Assembly (NCBI GenBank): GCA_051747385.1
Contig: JBNJGB010000035.1
Coordinates: 1-64,000, forward strand
Reading direction: 5' to 3'
Length of the DNA: 64,000 nucleotides
Source: JBNJGB01 sp051747385
GTDB taxonomy: Bacteria > Myxococcota_A > UBA9042 > PHBI01 > JACKFB01
Shown here: one piece after another, positions 33,747 through 40,004 of the stretch
How the letters are laid out: each line of letters begins with the position of its first letter
Numbering within the stretch: position 1 is the first letter of the stretch
Program-made: the position numbers and the translations under genes
The notes under the pieces: model-generated
Told to the model about the DNA's origin: nothing
Seen by the model: the letters and a program-made list of their open reading frames with translations, nothing else
Database searches by the model: none

Positions 33747-35216
33747 CTACGCGGCGCGGGGGGGGCAGCCGTCGTCGCGGCAGACATACAGCTCGTTGAT
33801 GAACTCGATGAGGAGCTTCTCGGACAGGGGTCGGGGCAGGGCGTTGAGCATCTCGTTGATCTCCGCCATGCGATCCGGGAGGTCGACGCCGTCGACCCCG
33901 GCCACGCTCAGGAGCTGCCCGAAGGTGCTCTCGTCGAGCTGATCGAGGGGCAGGGACTCGGCCATCTTCGCCACCTGCGCCGCCAGGCCGCTCCCGCCGC
34001 CGCGCGCGCGGGCGGCCTCCACGGACTCCTGCAGGGCCTCCAGCATCGCGTCGATCTTGTCGGCGTTGCCGGGGTGCAGGGAGAAGTGGATGTTCTCGCG
34101 GCTCGACCCGAACGCGAGCTGGGGCTGGATGTACCAGCCGCGCTCCTTCATCTCGTCGACGATGTGGAAGACGCTGAAGTCGTCCGACGTGGCCGCCACC
34201 ATGCAGAACTCGGGCTCGGCCATCACGTCGAGGCCGTCGATGGCCTCGATGCCCTCCACGAGGCGGCGCGTCGCGTCCAGCGTCCGCTTCGCCAGGTCCA
34301 TGTAGCCGTCGTCGCCCAGGTGGTTCAGCACGGCCCAGGCCGCGGCGAGGGGTCCGCCCGACCGGGAGCTCTGGACCGTCGGGTTGATGACCGTGTAGCC
34401 GGTCCAGTGGCCGCAGGCGAAGATCTGGTGCCGCCGCAGGGAGCGGGTCCGGTACAGGACGAGGGAGGCGCCCTTGGGGGTGAAGGCGTATTTGTGCAGG
34501 TCCATGGAGATGGACGTGACGCCGGGCACGGAGAAGTCGAACGGCGGCACCTCGGCGCCCAGCCGGCGGAAGAACGGCAGCAGGAAGCCGCCCACGCAGG
34601 CGTCCACGTGGAGCCAGAGGTCGTGCTCGCGGGCCAGGGCGGCGATCTCCTCGACGGGATCGATGACGCCGTGGGCGTACGACGGCGACGAGGCCACCAG
34701 CATGACCGTGTTCGGCGTGATCGCCTCGCGGATCGCCTCGGGATCGGCCTTGAAGGTCTCCGGATCCACCGGGACCATCACGCGCTCGAGGCAGAGGTAC
34801 TCCGCGGCCTTGTGGAACGCCGCGTGGGCCGTCGTCGGCAGCACGATCTCCGGCCGCGCCAGGTTCGGCCTGGCCTTCCGGGCCTGGTCCCGGGCCGCCT
34901 TGCACGCGAGCATGATGCTCTCGGTGCCGCCGCTGGTGAACGAGCCGACCGCCTCGTCGCCGCCGCTCAGGTGGGCCGTGGCCATCCCGACCAGGTCCGT
35001 CTCGAACTTCAGCAGGCTCGGGAAGACCGTGGGATCCAGGGCGTTCTCCGTCAAAAAGGACGCGAAGGCCTCCTTGCCCACGCGCTCCGCCTCCCGCCCG
35101 GCGTCGTAGATGTAGGCGAACGTCCGCCCCGAGCGCCAGTTCATGTCCTGGTCGCGGTAGGCGTCCATCCTCGCGAACAGGTCGTCGCGCTCGAGTCCTC
35201 GCTCCGGGAGCTTCAT
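33747..35216 (-). CDS. PLP-dependent lyase, sphingosine-1-phosphate lyase / group II decarboxylase family
   Basis: 489 residues. The PLP lysine lies in SISMDLHKYAFTPKGAS, and the segment GSFTSGGTES is the phosphate-binding turn. HVDACVGGFLLPF carries the Asp that contacts the pyridine nitrogen. This set matches sphingosine-1-phosphate lyase relatives (GadA-like fold type I). It could act on a long-chain base phosphate or an aromatic or acidic amino acid. It follows a TetR gene with an ATGA overlap, so it is probably induced by the ligand of that repressor. Confidence 0.85.
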   Translation of the reverse strand: MKLPERGLERDDLFARMDAYRDQDMNWRSGRTFAYIYDAGREAERVGKEAFASFLTENALDPTVFPSLLKFETDLVGMATAHLSGGDEAVGSFTSGGTESIMLACKAARDQARKARPNLARPEIVLPTTAHAAFHKAAEYLCLERVMVPVDPETFKADPEAIREAITPNTVMLVASSPSYAHGVIDPVEEIAALAREHDLWLHVDACVGGFLLPFFRRLGAEVPPFDFSVPGVTSISMDLHKYAFTPKGASLVLYRTRSLRRHQIFACGHWTGYTVINPTVQSSRSGGPLAAAWAVLNHLGDDGYMDLAKRTLDATRRLVEGIEAIDGLDVMAEPEFCMVAATSDDFSVFHIVDEMKERGWYIQPQLAFGSSRENIHFSLHPGNADKIDAMLEALQESVEAARARGGGSGLAAQVAKMAESLPLDQLDESTFGQLLSVAGVDGVDLPDRMAEINEMLNALPRPLSEKLLIEFINELYVCRDDGCPPRAA

Positions 35217-35824
35217 GCCGTCTCCTTCCGTGGGGGCGCGCCCCCGATGCCGTCCTGCAGGAGTCGCACGGCCTCGTCGCCCATCCGGACGAGGTCGTCG
35301 CGTCCGCCGTTCGCGAACCAGTCCCGCAGCGCCGCCCGCACCATGCCCATGAGCGCGCCGGCCTGGAGCCGGGCGAGGCGCGCGTCCACACGCCCCTCCT
35401 CGCAGAGGGCCTCGGCGATGGCCTCCTCCCAGCCCTGGTCGAGCTGGCGCTCGTACGCGATGAGGCGATCGCTGGCGTCCACGACGCGCTGGATCTCGAG
35501 CATCGCATCCCGGTGCGTCATGAAGTCCCGGGCGATGTCGAGGCAGGCCCGCCGGACGCGCTCGATGCCGGACTCGCCCCGGCTCCGATCCTCCAGGATG
35601 TCGCGGAATCGCTTCAGCCGCCGCTCCCGGTCCGGGAAGACCACGTCCTCCTTCGTCGGGAAGTAGCGGAAGAACGTCCGCCGGGACACCTCGGCGAGCG
35701 CCGCGATGTGGTCGATGGTCGTCGCCTCGAAGCCGCGTTCCCGAAAGAGCCGGCGCGCGGCGTCCGCGAGAGCTTCGCGCGTGCGCGCCTTCTTCCTTTC
35801 ACGTAGACTGACTGTTGCATCCAT
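35213..35824 (-). CDS. TetR-family repressor
   Basis: 203 residues from the ATG at 35822-35824. The HTH reads FEATTIDHIAALAEVSRRTFFRYFPTKEDV, typical TetR. The C-terminal ligand domain is helical and unrecognised. An ATG nine codons further upstream would overlap the operator, so the inner start is preferred. The stop overlaps the start of the PLP-lyase gene (ATGA), making a two-gene operon. A perfect palindrome lies 22 bp upstream. Confidence 0.85.
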   Translation of the reverse strand: MDATVSLRERKKARTREALADAARRLFRERGFEATTIDHIAALAEVSRRTFFRYFPTKEDVVFPDRERRLKRFRDILEDRSRGESGIERVRRACLDIARDFMTHRDAMLEIQRVVDASDRLIAYERQLDQGWEEAIAEALCEEGRVDARLARLQAGALMGMVRAALRDWFANGGRDDLVRMGDEAVRLLQDGIGGAPPRKETA

Positions 35825-35845
35825 GCGTGACATCATGGATGCGCG

Positions 35846-35860
35846 TGACACTTGGTGTCA
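35846..35860. promoter_or_regulatory. TetR operator candidate
   Basis: TGACAC-TTG-GTGTCA is a perfect 15-bp palindrome just upstream of the TetR gene. GTGTCATTTGTCAC (35872-35885) is a second, looser match. This arrangement is typical of autoregulated TetR repressors. Confidence 0.65.
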
Positions 35861-35893
35861 AACGGCACCTCGTGTCATTTGTCACCGGCCTCG

Positions 35894-36137
35894 ACGCCTG
35901 GTCGCGATGAGGGGCGCGCCCGGAGGCACGAGCGCAGTCCCGGCCTCCGGGTCCCACGGACCGCTCGTTCGGTCTCGGCTATCGCACGAACAGCGTGCGC
36001 TTCTTCTGCTTCCGGCCCCGCCCGGTGGCCCGCTGGGCCAGGTGCTGCGCCTGCTGGCCGACGTTCACGGCGGCGTCGCGCGTCCGATCGACGGCCTGGG
36101 TGGTCCCGTCCACGATGTCCTGCCGCATCTCCCGGCC
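35894..36137. repeat. 244-bp perfect direct repeat, copy 1
   Basis: Every base of 35894-36137 is identical to 49774-50017, 13,880 bp away in the same orientation. In copy 2 it includes the 3' end of an intact YtxH gene; here the gene is cut off after the repeat and is joined directly to an ectB remnant. Copy 1 is therefore the derived, recent duplicate. Confidence 0.95.
35979..36137 (-). pseudogene. YtxH-family protein, C-terminal fragment
   Basis: The last 52 codons of the YtxH gene at 49859-50134 are repeated here unchanged, including the stop. The N-terminal membrane helix is missing because the repeat ends at 36137. There is no start codon or ribosome-binding site of its own. Confidence 0.85.
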
Positions 36138-36352
36138 GCGGCCTCATCCAGGGCCTCGATCTCAAGGCGGCGGGCGTCGGCAACGACGTGTCGGCGGCCT
36201 GCTTCGAGCGCGGCCTCGTCATCGAGACCGCCGGCGCCGACGACCAGGTGATCAAGCTGCTCCCACCCCTGACCATCCCCCGCGAGGCCCTGGACCAGGG
36301 CTTGGACATCGTCCAGGAGAGCGTCCGGGCGGTGCTCGGCGCGCCGGAGTAG
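36134..36352 (+). pseudogene. ectB-like diaminobutyrate aminotransferase, C-terminal fragment
   Basis: The frame reads GRGLIQGLDLKA, CFERGLVIETAGADDQVIKL, LPPLTIPREAL and LDIVQESVRAVLGAPE, then stops. This is the last 72 residues of EctB (diaminobutyrate-2-oxoglutarate aminotransferase of ectoine synthesis) or a close relative. No N-terminal part or PLP lysine is present; the upstream side is the 244-bp repeat. A second, more decayed copy lies at 37681-37830. Confidence 0.7.
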
Positions 36353-36382
36353 AGCACCGACCAGCCGCGGCATGGGGCTGCG

Positions 36383-36409
36383 CAAATTGTAAGTTTGATT
36401 TACAATTTG
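36383..36409. promoter_or_regulatory. AT-rich 10-bp inverted repeat before the DUF4143-type ATPase
   Basis: CAAATTGTAA and TTACAATTTG pair perfectly around GTTTGAT. The element is strongly AT-rich in a GC-rich region and ends 24 bases before the ATG. It is a good candidate operator or promoter of the ATPase gene. Confidence 0.65.
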
Positions 36410-36433
36410 TGTCGCCTGGGCCATCCTCGTCTC

Positions 36434-37621
36434 ATGATCGAGCGAACCCTGGAGGCGACGGTCCGCGAGCTGGCGGGGATGTACCCCGTCGTCACGCTGA
36501 CCGGCCCCCGGCAATCGGGCAAGACCACCCTCTGTCGCCAGGTGTTCCCCGACAAGGCGTACGTCTCCCTGGAGGCGATCGACACGCGCCAGTACGCTCG
36601 GGACGATCCGCGCGGCTTCCTCGCCGAGCACGAGCGAGGGGCGGTCCTCGACGAGGTCCAGCACGTCCCGGAGCTGCTGTCCTACCTCCAGGGAATGGTC
36701 GACGAGGATCCGACGCCGGGGCGATTCGTCCTCACCGGCTCCCAGCACTTCGGCTTGTCCGAGGGCGTCAGCCAATCCCTCGCGGGCCGCACCGGCGTGC
36801 TCCACCTCCTGCCGCCGAGCCTCGAGGAGCTGCGGCGATTCCCGGGAGGCCCCGGCGACCTCCTGACCACCCTGTGGACCGGCGCCTACCCCGCCATCCA
36901 CGAGCGCGGCCTCCCCGCAGACAGGTGGCTCACGGACTACGTCACCACCTACATCCAGCGGGACGTGCGCCAGGTCGTCAACGTGAGCGATCTCGAGACC
37001 TTCACGACGTTCGTGCGGCTCTGCGCCGGCCGCACGGGGCAGGTCCTCAACCTCTCGGCGCTGGGTGGGGACTGTGGCGTGTCCCACAACACCGCCCGGT
37101 CCTGGTTGTCGGTCCTGGAGACGAGCTTCATCCTCCTCCGCCTCCCGGCGTGGCATCGGACGCGGCGAAAGCAGCTCACGAAGTCTCCGAAGCTCCACTT
37201 CGTCGACAGCGGGCTCGCGTGCAACCTCCTCGGCATCCGAAGCCCCGAGGAGCTACGCCATCACCCGCTGCGCGGCGCCATCTTCGAGAGCTGGGTCGTC
37301 TCGCAGATCTACAAGCACCACGTGCACCGGGGCGCGCGCCCCGCCCTTTTCCACCTGAGAGAGCGACGAGGACGAGAGCTGGACCTCCTCGTGGAGCACG
37401 GCCGCGCCGTGGACCTCGTCGAGATGAAGTCCGGAGCCACGGTCCAGCAGAGCTTCTTCCGGGACCTGGAGCGCGCCGCCGGGCTCCTCGACGAGGACGA
37501 CCGATGGGACGATCTCCGCCGCGTCCTCGTCTACGGAGGAGACCAGCGCCAGTCCCGCAGCAACGCGACCGCCTTGCCTTGGAGCGAGATAGACACCTGG
37601 CCGTGGACCCCCGCCTCGTAG
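36434..37621 (+). CDS. AAA ATPase with DUF4143 C-terminal domain
   Basis: 395 residues. Walker A reads TGPRQSGKTTL near residue 25 and Walker B AVLDEVQHVPEL near 77, with sensor residues in LTGSQHF. The C-terminal half (FVDSGLACNLLG, then RELDLLVEHGRAVDLVEMKSG) is the DUF4143 domain, a PD-(D/E)XK-like fold. Such ATPases are abundant, often horizontally moved, and of unsettled function; many sit with accessory DNA. It is flanked by two ectB remnants and has its own AT-rich operator. Confidence 0.85.
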   Translation: MIERTLEATVRELAGMYPVVTLTGPRQSGKTTLCRQVFPDKAYVSLEAIDTRQYARDDPRGFLAEHERGAVLDEVQHVPELLSYLQGMVDEDPTPGRFVLTGSQHFGLSEGVSQSLAGRTGVLHLLPPSLEELRRFPGGPGDLLTTLWTGAYPAIHERGLPADRWLTDYVTTYIQRDVRQVVNVSDLETFTTFVRLCAGRTGQVLNLSALGGDCGVSHNTARSWLSVLETSFILLRLPAWHRTRRKQLTKSPKLHFVDSGLACNLLGIRSPEELRHHPLRGAIFESWVVSQIYKHHVHRGARPALFHLRERRGRELDLLVEHGRAVDLVEMKSGATVQQSFFRDLERAAGLLDEDDRWDDLRRVLVYGGDQRQSRSNATALPWSEIDTWPWTPAS

Positions 37622-38454
37622 GACCTCCCAGCGCCTTGCGTGGACCGCGCTCCCGTCCAGGACATCGATCCAAAGGCTCGCGACGACGTGTCGGCGGCGT
37701 GATCGAGCGATGCGCCGTCTCGCGACTGTCCGTGTCTACGACGAGGAACCTGAGTTCCTCTCGCCCCTGACGGGTGATCCGGGGTTTCGGCATCATCGAG
37801 GAGAGCATCACCGCGGCAGTGGGTGCGCCGTCGCTCGGCACCGGACGGACGAGGACGCGGGACGCTCCGATCCATGGTGACCTCGCCTCTCTTCTCGAAC
37901 TGGCACCCAGCGTAGGCGAAAGGGCGTCCGCTCGCGAGGACCGCGATTCTGCCGACATCCTCCCACCGTGCCCTAAACTGCTTCATGGAGATGTAGTATA
38001 CGCCGATTTCATTGTCCCACAGGATCAGTCCATCGGCCACGTAGCCGAGACCGACCTCATAATGTGTGCCCCCCGCAAAAGTGCTTCTCGCGACGACCAC
38101 TGGTCCGACCCCGCGGATCCAGTTGGCCAGCGTTTTCATCGATATCTGCTTCGCGCATACGTACGCTCCGGCATCGGCAAGCTCCCTGGCCAAACAACCG
38201 AGCTGCGTGCCTTGCCCCTGACGACACACCGAATAAAGCCTTCGCCGGTCCAGTTTTTTGTCTAAGATATAGGTCGCGAGGGCTGAGAATGCATCCGGGC
38301 CGCAGTGGTTCGAGAGCTGCCTGTAGCGCATTTTCGAAAAGTGGGTGCACCACGGAGTCGGACATTCCGGCGCTTCGAGGTGTTGACGTTGCACATTGTA
38401 GCACGCCACCAGGGTACTGCACGCCAAGAGAAGCAGGCTAGTCCTTCGCAGCAT
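37531..38454 (-). CDS. C39-like papain-fold peptidase lipoprotein
   Basis: The frame is open for 307 residues, of which the first about 195 look real. A lipobox (LVAC) ends the signal peptide. The catalytic order is that of C39-like peptidases: C51 in SNHCGPDAFSALATYI, H131 in GTHYEVGLGY and D147/N148 in LWDNEIG. After about residue 200 the protein is Arg/Ser-rich noise that crosses the decayed ectB copy and overlaps the convergent ATPase by 91 bases, so the natural end is probably lost. It is the last gene of a lower-GC operon. Confidence 0.6.
   Translation of the reverse strand: MLRRTSLLLLACSTLVACYNVQRQHLEAPECPTPWCTHFSKMRYRQLSNHCGPDAFSALATYILDKKLDRRRLYSVCRQGQGTQLGCLARELADAGAYVCAKQISMKTLANWIRGVGPVVVARSTFAGGTHYEVGLGYVADGLILWDNEIGVYYISMKQFRARWEDVGRIAVLASGRPFAYAGCQFEKRGEVTMDRSVPRPRPSGAERRRTHCRGDALLDDAETPDHPSGARGTQVPRRRHGQSRDGASLDHAADTSSRAFGSMSWTGARSTQGAGRSYEAGVHGQVSISLQGKAVALLRDWRWSPP
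37681..37830 (+). pseudogene. Second ectB-like C-terminal remnant, frameshifted
   Basis: Across two or three frames the same end of EctB can be followed: DDVSAA, then IER, then FLSPLT, then GFGIIEESITAAVGAP. Sixteen bases (ACGACGTGTCGGCGGC) are identical to the better copy at 36134-36352. It carries stops and frameshifts. With the other copy it brackets the DUF4143-type ATPase gene. Confidence 0.45.
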
Positions 38455-38830
38455 AGGCTACAGCGGCGAGGGTTGCTACGAGCACCCCGACGATCGTGAC
38501 GCCCAGGATGATGCTGGTATTGGAGTCGGCGTCCCCTCCAGTCACCCCGGGCGACGTTACGAGTAGTCGTTTTTTGCCGACGCTGCCTACGGCATCGCCT
38601 CCATCTGACACGTCCGTACGGTCGTCGCTGGCATCCAATGACAGACGTAGGTCGGGGATGAGGTTCACCGGGAGCGCTTCGCCCCGTGCAGGCAACGCGC
38701 GCTGCATGTCGAGTGGCACGACCGGCCTATGATCCAATGCAGACTGTGCCACCGCACGTCCCGGTGCCGCGCAGACGATGCTCGTGAAAAGGAAGATCGA
38801 CAGTGTGGTCATCGAGATCGGTCGAATCAT
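38438..38830 (-). CDS. Small secreted protein with C-terminal membrane helix, paralogue A
   Basis: 130 residues: a signal peptide, a polar middle with LIPDLRLSLDAS and acidic Asp/Gly stretches, then KRLLVTSP and a C-terminal membrane helix (IILGVTIVGVLVATLAAVAYA) ending in Lys-Asp. I do not recognise the family. The same order (RLSLD block, acidic linker, C-terminal helix) is repeated in the neighbour upstream, so the two are paralogues. It overlaps the C39-like lipoprotein gene by 17 bases and starts in a TGATG junction. Confidence 0.6.
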   Translation of the reverse strand: MIRPISMTTLSIFLFTSIVCAAPGRAVAQSALDHRPVVPLDMQRALPARGEALPVNLIPDLRLSLDASDDRTDVSDGGDAVGSVGKKRLLVTSPGVTGGDADSNTSIILGVTIVGVLVATLAAVAYAAKD

Positions 38831-39285
38831 CAGATATCACCTGCGTACGCCGCGAGAAAGACTGCCCCTACGACCAATGATAGCCCAACAAGGACGTAGC
38901 CGAAAACCGGCATGCCACCTGTGCCGTCCACGGTTGCGGCGTTCGAATCGACGACGAGCCGAACAGAATCCGCGGCGCCGGGCGAAGGGGGCGTAGGATC
39001 AGCGATTGTTGTACGATCCTCCGAATTCGTTTCGAAGCCATCTCGGACGGGATCTGGAGTGTCTCGAGGAAGCGCCACGATATCGAGCGACAAGCGAGGG
39101 ATCCCCAGAATGTGCTTCTTATGCGTAGCGCTGCGCACATCCGTGAGATCCCAGGCCAGTTGGTTGCCCGACTGTGAGGAGCCGTAGTGCGAGGGCACGA
39201 TGTCCTCGGGAGCGGCCGACAACCCGGTTGATGGAATGGTGATGAGGAAGAAGGCGATCATAGTATGAATGGAGACTGTCTTCAC
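38830..39285 (-). CDS. Small secreted protein with C-terminal membrane helix, paralogue B
   Basis: 151 residues from a GTG. Signal peptide, then KKHILGIPRLSLDIVALP, a Thr/Pro/Asp-rich linker, VRLVVDS and a C-terminal helix (GYVLVGLSLVVGAVFLAAYAG). The RLSLD block and the helix match the next gene. This architecture, anchored at the C-terminus and exported, suggests an envelope protein held as a type I membrane protein. Its stop overlaps the next start by one base (TGATG). Local GC content is lower than in the flanks. Confidence 0.6.
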   Translation of the reverse strand: MKTVSIHTMIAFFLITIPSTGLSAAPEDIVPSHYGSSQSGNQLAWDLTDVRSATHKKHILGIPRLSLDIVALPRDTPDPVRDGFETNSEDRTTIADPTPPSPGAADSVRLVVDSNAATVDGTGGMPVFGYVLVGLSLVVGAVFLAAYAGDI

Positions 39286-39366
39286 GGAAATGACCTCTCG
39301 TAGAATGGCCGGACCAAGGGCTGGTCTCTGAGGACGGTTCGTGGTTGCTATGCAGAGTCAACGTGC

Positions 39367-39936
39367 TCACGGGCTGACGCATTCGCGGTCGACGCAGACG
39401 CGATCCCCTTTGCAATCCACGTCTGCACCGCAGCCGTCGCGCGCAGGTCGCCGGCTCAGAGTATCGGGCTTGGACGACTGCTTTCGAGAACGGCGGAACT
39501 CGAGCCCCGAGCGCCATTGCTCGGGCGTCCTTCCGTTCTCGTCCACGTACCTGTCACCCTGGGAGGAAAAGGAGCGGCTCGTGATGGTGTGCCACTCATC
39601 GGGATCGATGTTGGCGGTCACCCCGCAACTCGCCCATGCATTGGACGAGGGCGAAAGCTTTCCCGAGTAGGTGCCGATCGCCAAGATGACCCCGTCGGGA
39701 TCCTCGCGCTCCCTGGTCCAAGTGATGACTTGCTCGGTCGGCCCCCACTCCCAACGTCCGGCCCGGTTCGATCGGGCCCACACGTTGATGCACCCCGAGC
39801 CGTCTTCCCGAGTGTGCAGAAAGCCATCCGATCGCCGACCGATGTCCGTGCGATTGGCTGCGCCCATGTGGCAAGCACCAATGGAGGCCATGGCTACGAA
39901 TGAGAACGCGGCCAAGAGAGCGTGCGAGTGTCGCAT
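39367..39936 (-). CDS. Cys-rich lipoprotein of unknown function
   Basis: 189 residues. A lipobox ends in SIGAC. The middle is polar with paired Trp (WARSNRAGRWEWG, ITWTRERE); the end is CGADVDCKGDRVCVDRECVSP, a compact Cys-rich knot common in myxobacterial lipoproteins. It lies upstream of the two small paralogues, 81 bp from them, in the same orientation and in the same lower-GC stretch. No enzymatic motif is visible. Confidence 0.6.
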   Translation of the reverse strand: MRHSHALLAAFSFVAMASIGACHMGAANRTDIGRRSDGFLHTREDGSGCINVWARSNRAGRWEWGPTEQVITWTREREDPDGVILAIGTYSGKLSPSSNAWASCGVTANIDPDEWHTITSRSFSSQGDRYVDENGRTPEQWRSGLEFRRSRKQSSKPDTLSRRPARDGCGADVDCKGDRVCVDRECVSP

Positions 39937-40004
39937 GAAACTCTTCCAGTGGGTCTGAGTCTGACAGGTTTTGAGCGTATCCGCTGCACGACGCCTCGAC
40001 GTGT

